A stretch of DNA of 64,000 nt from Coffea arabica (GCF_036785885.1 NC_092310.1:4898001-4962000), one strand, 5' to 3'. Positions 10,500 through 21,967 are shown, counted from the first letter of the stretch. Numbers and translations: made by a program. The notes: generated by a model from the letters alone, not told the origin.

Positions 10500-11295
10500 T
10501 CACTCACTATTAGACCTAAAATTATTTTTCGTTGCACAGAAAATGGTTCCATTATTCTCATCAGCTGCTATACTAGATTCAGTGGATTCAATATTTTTTT
10601 CAACAAATTTCTCTTTTTGCTTTTCTTTATTTTTCAATTTAAAGCAATCAGAGATAACATGGCCCTTCTTTTTACAATAGTTACACACCACGTTTCTATG
10701 TCTGGACTTGGATCTATTTTCTATTTTTTGTGTTTCTCTTTTCAGATCTACCCCGAACAAACAAGCTATTGGATTGACTCCCATTACTTTTTTCAGTAAT
10801 ATCCCCATCTATCTGCTCTTTAAATTTTAATGCAGATTTAATTTCCTGATACGAAATTATTTCCTTTCCATAAATTATAGTATCATTGAAATGTTTAAAG
10901 GACTGGAGAAGGGAACACAAAAGTAATAAGGCCTGATCCTCATCATCAATTTTCGAATCTATATTCTCCAAATTCATAATAATGGAATCAAATTTATCAA
11001 GATAGGAGAGTATAGATGTACCTTCAGACATCCGAATCATATACAAACTCTGCTTCAGATATAGCCGATTTTTGACTGTCTTCTTCATATATAAGACTTT
11101 CAATTTATCCCACATAGTCTTGGCCGAAGTCTCCATTGCTGCCTCACGCGATACCTTATCGGAGAGATTTAAGATTAAGTTGGATTTGGCTTTCTTATCC
11201 ATATCGGTGAAATTCGCATCCTTTACATCTTCTGGCTTTTTTTCAATTCCCTGAATTGCCAAGTCAACTTCGTCTTGAACAAAAATGGCCTCCAT
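10500..11295 (-). pseudogene. Copia gag (UBN2 type) with CCHC zinc knuckle
   Basis: Starts MEAIFVQDEVDLAIQG at 11295 and contains the UBN2-type core: AKTMWDKLKVLYMKKTVKNR, then a long helix through LLLCSLLQSFKHFND. A frameshift near 10720-10800 leads into the CNYCKKKGHVISDCF zinc knuckle (C-x2-C-x4-H-x4-C). It would form the capsid of the element. Confidence 0.8.
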
Positions 11296-11602
11296 CTTGA
11301 GTTGTCACATGCCGAAATTGACATTCCTATCAAATTTTTCGGCAACCGTCTTTGTCATCGTCATTGTTGTCATAAAATCTGTAACCTGAAGTTTGTCTCA
11401 AAAACTGGTCAAACAACTATACAAGTCTCGTGAGCGGGCCCTAAAGGATGAGCGGGCCCCTCGAGATAAACGGGCCCCACGGGATGAACGGATCCCACAA
11501 GATGAGCGGGTTCCACGAATAAACGGACTCCCCACAGGATGAATGAGCCCCATGAGATGAACCTATCTTACAAAAATATATCAACCAATTCTGATACCAG
11601 TT

Positions 11603-12121
11603 TGTCAGGACCGGCTCAGGAATAAACAAGTTAAAGTTAGACCGAAATAGGCGATATAATCGATCATATAAAAATTAGGCGATAGACTAATTAGGTGGTA
11701 AAATCGACCATATAAAAGGGTTGTGGCAACCCAATAAAGACAAATAATAGAGCAAATAAAAGACACAGAAGATTTATGTGGTTCGGTCAAATTGACCTAC
11801 ATCCACGGGCGGAGGAGGAGCAATATTTTTACAATGAAGAAAAAATACAAAAGCCGTAGGAAAGTGATTCATAGGCCAAAAGTCACTTATAAAAGTTTTA
11901 GGAAATATTCCTAAACATAAAACAAGAAAGTCTAAAATATTTGACTATAAATGAGTTAGATGACTCAAGAAACTAATAGCTCATATAACTCTCTTGAGTG
12001 GTGCACCTTTCTTCACCACTAAGCCCCCTTATTTATAGGAAGCAAACGGAGGAACTCCTTAAGCTTCTTCCGATGTGGGATGAAACATTTTACCACCAAA
12101 GTCAAACCTTGCGGCTCAACA
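11603..12121 (-). repeat. 5' LTR of the copia element at 6807-12121
   Basis: Starts tgtcaggacc and ends ggctcaaca on the plus strand. It is the direct partner of 6807-7339. The inner neighbour ctgatacca (11591-11599) is the primer-binding site in minus orientation. The target duplication acaat follows directly. Confidence 0.9.
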
Positions 12122-12126
12122 ACAAT

Positions 12127-12844
12127 GAATCTTGTGTTTCTTCCCACGTGTTTCAGCTAAAAGTAGAGATAGTGTTTCTGATTTCTATGAGAATTACTGA
12201 AGACAGATAAGAGAAGTATCAGAAGACCCGTTCATTTCATTTTTTTACTCCAAATTGTCAATGGTTCTTGAACCATTACATTTTTTCTCTCTATATGGAT
12301 TGACGTCGAATGTAGAAGAGAATGTTTTGTACCCTTGACCAGAAAACGTTAAGGTGCCAAATTCTTTACTTTGACAAATTTAGTTTAAAAATCTGATTTT
12401 AGGTAGATGTCATTACGGATTCTCGTATCCATGGTTCTTTTCCTATTAGCAGACTGTATATTATCACATTTGGATTTATATTTGGAGATTTTAACTCTTT
12501 ATGGCTCCAACATACTCACCCACAAAGGAATATCAAATTATGGAACTTGTTTACTTTCTTTGTTTGAGGTAAAGGTGAAAAAATTTTTGAAAGCTAATAA
12601 AAAAATATTGAAAACCTACAACAGCAAGATTCATTTTTTATTAGCAGTAGACGTAATTTCTTGAATGGAAGCACAAAAGTTATCTAGACAGGAAAATGAA
12701 TGAAGGAGATCAAATTAAATGAAGTGTTTCAGCAATGTATTAATTTCTGAGATGTGTGTATCTATACACAATTTTGTACAAAGGCCAACGTAAACAAAAT
12801 TGAGGTGCATGGTATTTTGGAAGCCATGCTGATTGTGGCCTAAA
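12127..12844. other. Duplicated flank between DUF241 units 1 and 2
   Basis: 12127-12330 aligns with about 60486-60700 (aatcttgtgtttct, ggttcttgaaccatta, agaagagaatgtt). 12600-12844 aligns with 56160-56242 plus 57700-57787, the sequence just downstream of DUF241 copy 3. The 85-codon ORF at 12407-12664 (plus) has no family I recognise and lies in the least conserved part, so I do not call it. Confidence 0.5.
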
Positions 12845-13704
12845 CTAGTGGTTGACAATGTTGAGAAGGGAAACTCTAGATTTCAGCAAAAGCCTGAACA
12901 CAATTTCAAGCACCTCTATTAATTCTTCAATGCTTGACTGTACTTCCTCAACCTTTCTGATTACTTTCTTGTTTGACTTCTTGTTGTTCAAGAGATCCAA
13001 CTGGATTTCTATTTGCTCTATCACTGAAATATCAATATTTTCTCTGCATGGTGCTCTCCTATGCTGTTGTAACTTGGATACCAAGGACCAAGCTCTTAGT
13101 TTTGACCCTGCCTTTGGTCCAGATAGGAAAGATAGAATGGACTCCATCACGGGAAGGCTAACAAGTTGAACCTCTTTGATCAAGATAACCAAAGGGACAT
13201 CTTCAAAATCTCTATTTAACACTACCAAGTTGGATTTTTTGTCTGCGATTTTCAACTCTTTGTACCAATTGCTGATCATTTTATTCAAGTGCTATTTGGA
13301 GATTATATATGAGCTGGCATCATTGGTCAAATTTCTAGATCTTTTCCGCAGCAGAGATGACTCAAGTTCCTATACCATTTGCTTCATCTGTAAATAGATA
13401 TCTCTGACTGCCCCACAAATATCCAACAGGCTGAGAGATGCATCCAATACCTCTTCTTCACATTTTCCAAATTCTTCATTGGAGAGGCATTGTTAACTTG
13501 AATGTAGCTGAAGTAGATCTTCAGACACTCATACAAGTTTTTGAGGCAATCCAATCTTCGGCATGCCAATGAATGTGAAGGTAACGAAGCAGCTTCTGAT
13601 GACTTCAACCTTTGCAGGAGTTCCTCAACATTCACAAGAAGTGGATGCAAAGAAGAAGGCAAGCTAATGGAACGACTGTGGCTGGACAATTTTGGAGTTG
13701 CCAT
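12845..13704 (-). pseudogene. DUF241 paralog 2, disrupted
   Basis: Reads collinearly with the intact copy at 900-1730. The start MATPKLSSHSRSISLP is at 13704, with the same internal blocks and a matching RVSLLNIVNH end. It is broken by a frameshift after NLYECL at about 13525, a nonsense TAG at 13370-13372 (where the intact copy has Gln in VQELESSL) and another TAG at 13292-13294 (where it has Lys in ISRKHLNKM). The remaining C-terminal half (12845-13288) is still open. It keeps its TATA box at 13799-13806, so it might be transcribed. Confidence 0.85.
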
Positions 13705-13798
13705 TCTTTTTCTTAATCAAAATTTTTTGATTGGGTTTTGACACTTTAAGTCTGAAGAAGCCTGTGGAGATGTTGAAAATAGAATTCATATCCACTTG

Positions 13799-13806
13799 TA
13801 TATATA
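13799..13806 (-). promoter_or_regulatory. TATA box upstream of DUF241 paralog 2
   Basis: A tatatata run 95-100 bases upstream of the pseudogene ATG at 13704, in the same context (ccacttg before, ggtgg after) as in the other two copies. Confidence 0.55.
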
Positions 13807-14107
13807 GGTGGTAAAGGAACAAATAGGAATCTCATCCTCAATCTGTCTAGTAGGAATGGCATGATAAGTTTTCCTTTTGTCCTTAGCTCTGTTTCGCTGA
13901 TGTCGGATCCCTGAAGGTGCATCCGACATTGAGATCCCAACTACGAATAGACTATTAATGCATCCACCATTTGTTGAAAAGCCGATCATGCAGGTTGTTT
14001 AAATCTGAAAATAGAACCATCACATGCTGCCGAATCAATGAAGGCACAGGAAATGTTCGTGCAATATTAATTCCTGGGGACAATAAGAATCCTTGCCTGC
14101 TAATGGA

Positions 14108-14951
14108 TGTTAGGTCTGACCCCAGAAAATTGACGAAAAGATTTTTTGCAACCTCAAAAGACAAATAGCAAAGCAAAAAATAAATAAAACAGGAACACAG
14201 GAATTTACGTGGTTCGGTCAAATTGACCTACGTTCATGGGCGGAGGAGGAGCAATATTTTACTATGTAGAAGAGAGTAAAAAAATGCCTTAGTAAAGTAT
14301 TTCTAGGCCCAAAACACCTAATACTAAAAAACACAAAAGAACCCAAAATATTTAACTAAACAAAAGGCTTAATGACCCAAAAGTTTAAATAGCCCACTAA
14401 TGCTCTCTTGGTTTTGGTGCACTTAATTTCATCACAGGCCCACTATATTTATAGACAACTAAGGGAAAGTCTCCCTCATACAAAAGCTGATATGGGATAA
14501 AGCCACTTTAACAAATCTCCACCTTGGCGTTTCCCCAACATCGACAATAACAAAAACTGCTCCACCTTTTCCACATAAACCCCAATCGGCCTAAATCACC
14601 AACAACGAATACCAACCCAATTCAAGCATTGTTTGAACTTGTAAACTGGAAGAGATTTCGTGAACATGTCAGCAGGATTCTCTTTGGTACTGATTTTCTG
14701 AACAAAGACTTTTCTCTTAACAATAGCATCTCGAATGAAATGAAATTTCACATCAATGTGCTTCGTCCTCTCATGATATATCTAGTCTTTAGTCAAATGA
14801 ATGATACTTTGACTATCACAGTAAATAGTAGTAACACCTTGATACAGACTAAATTTGCCAAACAGACTCTTCAACCACAAAACTTCTTTGATTGCCTCAG
14901 TCATAGCCATATATTCTGCCTCCGTAGTAGATAAAGCTACAACAGGTTGTA
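14108..14951 (-). mobile_element. Truncated copia: 3' LTR plus end of RNase H
   Basis: 14108-14513 is an LTR (tgttaggtctgacc ... cactttaaca). The adjacent aatctccaccttggcg is the polypurine tract in minus orientation. 14560-14951 is the C-terminal RNase H region and is clearly related to 7400-7770 (caatgtgcttcgtcctctcatgat and similar runs). It ends abruptly at about 14951, where an unrelated sequence begins. It cuts the upstream flank of DUF241 paralog 2: the other two copies continue past the equivalent of 14107. Confidence 0.8.
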
Positions 14952-16158
14952 GTCAATGGTCAGATATCATTGCCAACCAATTGTCGAGAACAACTATTCA
15001 ACCTCCCGTGCAATTTGCAAATGATCCAGGGTTGGGCCATGAAAACACACACACGGAGCAAAAGGGCGCAACAACAAACTAGTCAATCAGTCCTTTTGTG
15101 CCTATGTAAGGTCAGTAATAAGCTCCCCCCAGTCCCTAGGAGATATAGTGCTCTTAGAGAGACCTGATCGGGACCGAGTGGGAGGCTAGATTAGGGCTCG
15201 CCTCTTACAAGATTGGGACCCAGACGACCCAGCAGTTGGTGCCTTTTTCGGAGGCATTCAAAACCCACAGAAATGAGTGTAAATAAGCACAGAAACAGCT
15301 AGGCAACCACCAAAATGGGGACAAGGGACCACAGTCAACTGATAATACTCAAAAGTCAGAAGTCTAATAGCAAAGAGAAACACAAGTACCCCACCGAAAT
15401 AACGACAAGGCAACAAACACCAAAAATACCCACTGGCGTCACGTGGCAGACAACAACAAAGAAAACAGATTTAACACCCTACAAATGAAAATATCAGTCA
15501 ATAATAGTCAACAATCGGTGAGTCACTGACCACGTGTACTAAACCTCAGATCGACCAGAGTGCACAGATATAGCAAACTCAAATCCGAGTCAAATAAAGC
15601 ATAGACCCCAAATTCAAAGGCTAGTGGTAAAAATTTAGGGAAATAGGGGTACCACTTTTTCCACATTGGAGGAGACCGTGGTGGAGACGCACGATTAGAG
15701 GGGGTACGAGAGAGGTGCGCACGGCTGATGGTCTGGGCGGTGCGCACGCGTACGAGTAGTCGCACGCAGCTGCTGGGCTACTTCGTGTTGCTGATCGCAC
15801 GCGGAGGGAACGGCGCATGCGAAAAAGCAGGCATGGCACGCGCGTGAGGCTGGTCTCGCTTGCTGGGCTAGAGAAGGCTCGAGCGGAGTTGCGCGTCTAC
15901 AGGTAAGGCTGCGCTGGCAAATGGCAGGTTGCACGCAGAGAAGGGTTGTGCGCTGCTGGATCACGCAAGCATGCTCTAGTCATGCAGGGTGAAGGTTGGT
16001 AGGTACGCGGCTGCGCGCGTGGTAAGGGCTGCCTACGGTCGCTACTGGGTCCGCAAGGGAGGGGCGGGCGTGCAATTGTGAGGCTGCTAGCTACGCACAG
16101 GGAAGGTCAACGCACTAGATCCGAGCTCGCGCGAGGAGGAAGGTGCGTGGCTTCAAAG

Positions 16159-16197
<39 letters not shown>

Positions 16198-16390
16198 AGA
16201 GACCTGCGGCCGTGACTAGGGGGAAAGCAGTGGCGGCACTGTGTTCGACTGAAACCAACACAAACAGGAAGAAGAAGACTGAAACTAGGACAAAACAAAT
16301 TGGAAAAGGATTAAACAAGACCAAACAAGACAAGACAAGAAAAAGAAAAAGTAGAAAAGTAGGGCTAAAGAAGGTCCCGGTCAAAAATTT
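14952..16390. other. Unassigned segment with a GC-rich core and GA microsatellite
   Basis: No gene recognised. From about 15660 to 16250 the composition switches sharply from AT-rich to GC-rich with many CpG and GCGC runs. ORFs here on both strands are Arg/Ala/Pro-rich, overlap each other and have no family motifs, so I treat them as composition artefacts. The position, downstream of a minus-strand Athila-like integrase, suggests it could be the 3' noncoding end or an LTR of a different gypsy element. No second copy lies in the window to prove that. Confidence 0.4.
16162..16192. repeat. (GA)n microsatellite
   Basis: About 14 uninterrupted ga dinucleotides inside the GC-rich segment, followed by a further purine-rich gaagagggagagaga stretch. 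Confidence 0.85.
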
Positions 16391-16747
16391 TTTTTTTGAC
16401 TTTCATTATCGGAAGGGTTGGAAGGCTTGGGCACACCTTGGAGGATATGGTTTTCTGACCATCGCACAAAAAATGTCCAAAAGAATTCCCTTCAAGGCGT
16501 GGGCATGCCTTGGAACCGATAGTCCCCACTTTGCATAGTGCTCCTGGCGTAACCTTGTAAGGCGTGGGCATGCCTTGGAAACCCCAGTCTTCTGTTGACC
16601 ACCACAAAAACACTTATAATAGAAGAATAGACCTGCAAAATTGCAAAGTAACTAAAATTGACAACAACTAATACTGTAGTCCTTGGGTTGTCTCCCAAGC
16701 AGCGCCTTTTTTTAATGTCTTTGGCTAGACACAGTAATGGTCGTCGT

Positions 16748-17911
16748 TTAAGCCACACAATTTGGATCCTCAAGACAGATGACCTCCACTTGCTCACTAT
16801 TAAACCCCTCATAATAGTGCTTTAGACAGTGACCATTCACCACAAACTTCTTCCCCGTCTTCAAACTTTGAATTTCCGCTACACCATAATGAAAAATATT
16901 AGAAATGATAAATAGACCAATCCAACGCGAACGCAACTTACCCGGAAAAAGCTTAAGTCTCGAGTAATAAAGTAAGACTTTTTGCCCTACTACAAATGAC
17001 TTTCTTGATATTTGCTGGTCATGAAAAATTTTACTCCTCTCCTTATAAATTACTGCGTTCTCATAGGGTTCATTCCTTAGTTCTTCCAATTCTTGTAATT
17101 GGAGTTTTCTATGTCCCCCGGCATCCATAAGTTTCATGTTGCACCTCTTAATTGCCTAGAATACCTTGTGTTCGAATTTTACTGGGAGATGGTATGGCTT
17201 CCCAAAAATCAATCTATATGGGGACATTCCAATCGGGGTTTTGTACGCAGTACGGTAAGCCCATAGAGCATCTTCCAACTTCAAACTCCAATCTTTTCTA
17301 TCGAGCCGCACCATCTTTTTCAGGATTGACTTAACCTCCCTTTTCGACACTTCGGCCTGACCATTCATCTGCAGATGATAGGATGTGGATACTTTGTGGA
17401 GTACGCCATGCTTACGGAACAAGACAACAATCGTCTTATTGCAAAAATGGGTACCCCTGTCACTAACTATAGCTCTCGGCATTCCAAAGCAGATAAAAAT
17501 GTTAGACTTTATAAAATCAGCAATCACTCTTGAATCATTAGTCCGGGTGGCCTTTGCCTCCACCCATTTGGAAACATAATCGACAGCAAGTAAAATGTAC
17601 AAGAAACCAAAAGATGAGGGAAAGGGACCCATGAAATCTATACCCTAGACATCGAAAATTTTAACAAATAACATGGGGGTTTGACTCATTTGGTCTCTAT
17701 GAGAAATATTCCCCAACCTTTGACACTTATTATAAGATTTACAAAACGAATATGCATCCTTAAGCAGAGTGGGCCAATAGAAACCACTTTCCAACACCTT
17801 ATGAGCTGTTTGTTTCAGCCCAAAGTGTCCTCCACATGTAAATAAATGACAAAAAGTTAGAATAAAGTGAAACTCACCTGCGCTTACACACCTTCTTAGC
17901 ACTTGATCCAA
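16748..17911 (-). pseudogene. Athila-like integrase
   Basis: 17645-17911 carries the zinc-binding region (HLFTCGGHFGLKQTAHKVL ... CKSYNKCQRLGN). After an in-frame TAG at the [11 protein letters not shown] boundary, 17156-17632 holds the core with Asp in the segment before MGPFPSS, Asp in VSDRGTHF and Glu in [11 protein letters not shown]. 16748-17137 is the C-terminal part (NGHCLKHYYEGF end). It would join the cDNA to host DNA. At least two frame breaks. Confidence 0.82.
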
Positions 17912-17978
17912 GCATTGCCTTCATAGGTAAGGGTCGTCCCAAATATAGTGTTTGGCGTCATTTTTCAATTTATCTCTC

Positions 17979-18449
17979 TTAGTTTTTTGGCCAACTTATA
18001 GGTAATTGATTCGTTACCAAAAAATTGATAATATTCGCATACCAAGGTACTGACGAATCAATGGCTACTAATTGCTCATCGGAAAATGATTCTCTCAATG
18101 GCGGATCCGCTACCAAGTTCTCGCCCCCGCTCTTATCCTTGATTTCTATGTCAAACTCTTGCAGGAGCGAAATCCACCTTATGATCCTTAGTTTTGCATC
18201 CTTCTTCGCCAATAGGTATCTCAAGGATGCATGATTAGAAAAAATAATTACTTTTGCACCCAATAAATATGACCTAAATTTTTCTAGTGCAAAAACAATA
18301 GCTAGTAGTTCTTTCTCCGTCGTGAAGTAGTTAAGTTGGGTTCCATTCAATGCTCTCAATGCATAGTAGATCGCGTGCGCTGCCTTGCCTATCCTTTGGC
18401 CCAACATGGCTCCTACGGACATAATCACTTGCGTCGCACATAATCTCAA
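17979..18449 (-). pseudogene. Athila-like RNase H
   Basis: YYALRALNGTQLNYFTTEKELLAIVFALEKFRSYLLG, then IIFSNHASLRYLLAKKDAKLRIIRWISLLQEFDIEIKDK: the RT-linked RNase H of gypsy elements. The usual TDH triplet reads SNH, so one expected acidic residue is lost. The upstream end overlaps the RT piece in another frame. Confidence 0.8.
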
Positions 18450-19551
18450 ACAGCAGGTTCCAATTTGAGGGTTGAATGACGGGCGGCGATGTCAACGACT
18501 CTTTTAATTTATTAAAAGTCACCTTGCATTCATTGGTGAAATCGAATAGCACGTTCTTTTGTAGTAACTTGAACAGAGGTGCCCCGATTTTTGAAAAATC
18601 CTTGATGAACCTCCTATAAAACCTTGCATGACCAAAAAAGGAACGTACTTCCCGTACACATACAGGGTAAGGTAGAGCAGAAATAAGATTTATTTTAGTT
18701 TTATCCACCTCTATTCCCTTAGCCGACACAACGTGCCCTAAAATAATACCATATTCCACCATAAAGTGGCATTTCTCCCCGTTAAGAACCAAGTTCATTT
18801 CTATGCATTTTATCAAAATTAGAGTTAGATTATCAAGACATTCATCAAAACTATTCCCGTATACACTAAAATCATTCACGAACACCTCAATAGTCTTTTC
18901 TACATATTCGGAGAAAATACTTACCATACACCTTTGAAAAGTTGCTGGAGTATTGCAGAGACCGAAATGCATCCGACGGTAAGCGAATATACCAAATGGG
19001 CAGGTGAACGTGGTCTTTTCCTGATCTTCCAGTGCTATTGCAATCTGAAAGTACTCTGAAAAACCATCCAAAAGACAATAGTAAACACGACCAGCTAATC
19101 TTTCTATCATTTGATTAATAAAAGGGAGAGAAAAATGATCATTTTTTGGCACAGAATTTAGCTTTCGGTAGTCAATGCACTGGCGCCAGCCTGTAGCTTT
19201 CCTCACTGGAACCATCTCACCCTCTTAGTTTTCCTCTACAGTCACTCCCGCCTTTTTCGGGACCACTTGAACAGGACTTACCCAAGAACTGTCTAAAATA
19301 GCAAAAATAATCCCCACCTCCAGGAGTTTAAATATCTCCTTTTTTACAACTTCCATCATTAAGGGATTCAACCTCCGCTGTGCCTGTCTTACCGATTTCG
19401 CATCATTCTCGAAACTTATCCGATGCATGCATAAAGACGGATTTATTCCTTTGATATCCACTATATTCCATTCAATCGCCTCCTTATGATCCCTAAAGAT
19501 TCGCACTAGTTTGTTCTTTTGACTCGGAGATAAGTGTGCAGAAATGATCAT
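18331..19551 (-). pseudogene. Athila-like reverse transcriptase with altered catalytic box
   Basis: 19225-19551 contains the RT N-terminal part (SWVSPVQVVPKKAGVTV). A stop falls just before 18331-19215, which runs through CIDYRKLNSVPKNDHFSLPFINQM, YYCLLDGFSEYFQIAI, FAYRRMHFGLCNTPATFQRCM and the catalytic box. The box reads FVNDFSVYG where the family has F-x-DDFSVYG. The first Asp of the catalytic pair is Asn (codon at 18874-18876), so the enzyme should be inactive. Confidence 0.85.
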
Positions 19552-20025
19552 CGAAAGTGTCTCTCAGTCTCTCAAGAATGCATATTTTAGATGTTTTGGG
19601 AGAGGTTTAAGTTCTAACTCCGGTGCCTGTGCAACTGAAGATAACAACTTTGTCTGAGTTTCTGGCACAAACAGAGAAGTGAGGTTATACCTTGGAGGAA
19701 TGGTTGAAAGTGAATGTAATGTTTCATCTACACGGTGCAACTCATCCCTCATGTCCACATTAGGGGTTATACCCAATTTAAGATGTTTGGTCAAGGCTAC
19801 TTCCAATGCGTCATCACCATCCAATTCGAAAGTTTCCTGCACAAAAGGCTCAATAACACTCAAAGCAAAGACTGAGCTAGATTCCTCTGAACACTTCATC
19901 GCCTCAAAAATATTAAAATTTACAGTTTCACCATCAAACTCCATTGATAAAGTACTCTCATTCACGTCTATTTTGGTCCTAGTAATGCTAAGAAACGGTC
20001 TACCTAGCAAAATAGGTGACAAATT

Positions 20026-20289
20026 TTACGATTTTTCATTTTCCATATCTAGGATATAAAAATCTGTTGGAAAAACTAATTCATTTACCTGAATCAGGAC
20101 ATCCTCCACAAGCTCCTTTGGGTAAGTATTGGTGCGGTCAGCTAGTTGGATTATGATGGCCGTTTCTATTAATGGCCCAAGATTCAGGGACATATGAATG
20201 ATTTTTGGCATCACGTTGATTGACGCCCCTAAGTCTAACATTGCTTTCCTAATTGGTGTGTCTCCTATTTTGCAAGGGATCGTAAACAT
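20026..20289 (-). pseudogene. Athila-like aspartic protease region
   Basis: MFTIPCKIGDTPIRKAMLDLGASINVMPK. The DLGAS triad corresponds to the D-[ST]-G-[AS] active site with Leu in place of the usual Ser/Thr, as is common in this lineage. LVFPTDFYILDME follows. It is separated from the downstream piece (19564-20022, SPILLGRPFL) by a stop. Confidence 0.75.
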
Positions 20290-20372
20290 TCTTGGATCCC
20301 TACACTTGGGTGGGAGGTTTCTTTAGAATATGGCTGATACGTTCTCTCCCACTGCTACTCTTTCGTCCCCTC

Positions 20373-21967
20373 TCAACTTTCTCTTATGGGTGCATAAATT
20401 CTTGAAAATTTTACATATTTCGGTACTTGCTTAATTGTATCCAACAAAGGGATGTTGATCTCTACTTTTTGGAATACATCCAGGATCTCCTTTTTTTTCT
20501 CAGTTTTCTTTGTCTTCTCTAACCTGCATGGAAAAGGAGGTAAATTAGATTTAATGGGTATTGATGGAGTAAAAGTTATTTCAGGGTCTCCACGAATGCG
20601 TCTTTCTTCTTCCATCTCCTTCTCGCTCTCGTCTTCACTTTTGCTCTTTAGGTTCATGGCCTTAGACCCGTTCACTTCCTTGCTACTCCTCAGAATTATG
20701 GCACTTACGTTCTTGGGGTTTGATTCGGGTTGCGATGGTAATTTTTCAAAAACTTGGGACTCCAAGCGATTAATTGCAGTTGCCATATGACTCATTTGAG
20801 TTTCTAGATTCTTCATACCGGATCTAGTTTCTTGCTAGAACTAAGCAGTACTCATGGCCAGGTTCTTAACAATATCCTCCAAAGAGCTTCCTGAATTAGA
20901 AGATGATGGTTGAGGCATTTGTTGCCATGGTTGTTGAAACCCTGGTAGACGATTTGAAAATGAATTCTGTGGCCTGTTTTCATAGCTAAAATTGGGGTGA
21001 TCTCTCCAACCCAGATTGTATGTGTTGGAGTATGGATCGTACTGCCTATGAGGCGTGGACACACCGCCATGTTCACTTGTTCAGCTCCCTCCTCTTGCAA
21101 CATAGGGCATGAGTTAGTGGAGTGGCCCAAGTTTGTGCAGATTCCACAGACCTTGGTTTGATGCATGTTTCTCAAAGCTAATTGGCGAACGAAAGATGTT
21201 AACTCCGATAGCTGCTGCTGAATGGACGACGCTTCCACCTTGTTAACCCTACGGGTAGGGTTACTCTCACAGAAGCCAAACTGTTGAGAATTTTCTGCCA
21301 TAGTTTCTATAAGCAACCATGCTTCCCTCGGTGTCTTATTTGCCAGTGCTCCTCCACTCGCAGCATCAATGATATTTCTGTTAGATTACTGAAATTCCTC
21401 ATAGAAGTATTGGATCGATAGTTGCTCACTAATTTGATGCTGCGGGCATCTAGTGCACAACTTATTGAACCTCTCCCAATAGTCATATAGGGATTCTCCA
21501 GGATACTGCTTAATGCTGCATATCTCCTTTCTTCAACTTGCAACCCGGGATGCAGGGAAGAATTTTTTAAAAAATTTCTTTTTTAGTTGGGCTCATGTTG
21601 TGATACTACCTGTAGGTAGGTAGTATAACCAATCCTTTGCTGCATCATTGAGGGAGAAAGGGAAGGCTCTAAATTTGATCTGCTCCTCAGTAATTCTTGA
21701 AGGTTTCATACTGGAGCATACCATATCGAACTCCTAGATGTGTTTATGGGGTTTTTCACCTAAGAGACCATGGAAAATGGGTAAGAGGTTCAGTTCGAAG
21801 GAGGTATTCTCAGCTAGAGTTGGAAATGTGATGCACAACAGCTGCTGGGGCAATTTCGAAACAGCCAACTCCCTTAGTGTTCTTGCATTCGCCATAGAGA
21901 TGTCCTCTTGACCTGGGTTACTTGAATTATCACCACTCGAACTTGTTGACTCAACCTCTTGATCCAA
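20373..21967 (-). pseudogene. Athila-like gag with CCHC zinc knuckle
   Basis: Begins MDQEVESTSSSGDNSS with the typical RTLRELAVSKLPQQLLCITFPTL segment. The capsid core lies across several broken frames between 21300 and 21733. The zinc knuckle CGICTNLGHSTNSCP (in 20852-21316) is intact. 20373-20816 holds a coiled-coil-like LETQMSHMATAINRLESQV stretch and an acidic/basic linker. Capsid protein of the element. Confidence 0.8.

Larger units (their letters stand above)
6807..12121 (-). mobile_element. Ty1/copia LTR retrotransposon, both LTRs, degenerate
   Basis: Complete structure on the minus strand. The 5' LTR is 11603-12121, with a tRNA-iMet-type PBS at 11591-11599 (reads TGGTATCAG), then gag, pre-integrase, integrase, RT and RNase H, a polypurine tract at about 7340-7354, and the 3' LTR at 6807-7339. 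The 5-bp target duplication acaat is exact (6802-6806 and 12122-12126). The paralogous flank (about 60476-60490) runs straight from ggtagac to gaatcttgtg without the element, confirming the boundaries. The two LTRs differ at many positions and in length (533 against 519), so the insertion is not recent. Coding frames are broken in several places. Confidence 0.92.

Noticed and set aside
11591..11602. tRNA-like sequences next to LTRs (also 25904, 37613, 44091, 61441)
   Set aside because: These are primer-binding sites of 9-13 bases, not tRNA genes; no cloverleaf can be formed around them.
12407..12664. 85-codon plus ORF between DUF241 units
   Set aside because: No family motif, not conserved in the parallel flank at 60700-60780.
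15523..15964. Overlapping minus-strand ORFs rich in Arg, Ala and Pro
   Set aside because: They arise from GC-rich composition, overlap in several frames and show no domain or start context.
16107..16538. ORFs with long Ser-Leu or Arg-Glu runs
   Set aside because: Translation of the GA microsatellite and its purine-rich neighbour.
14952..16700. 3' LTR of the Athila-like element
   Set aside because: Looked for the 5' LTR termini and inner landmarks (gtgcaataataattac, ccctactccagc-like runs); none found, so no LTR pair is claimed.
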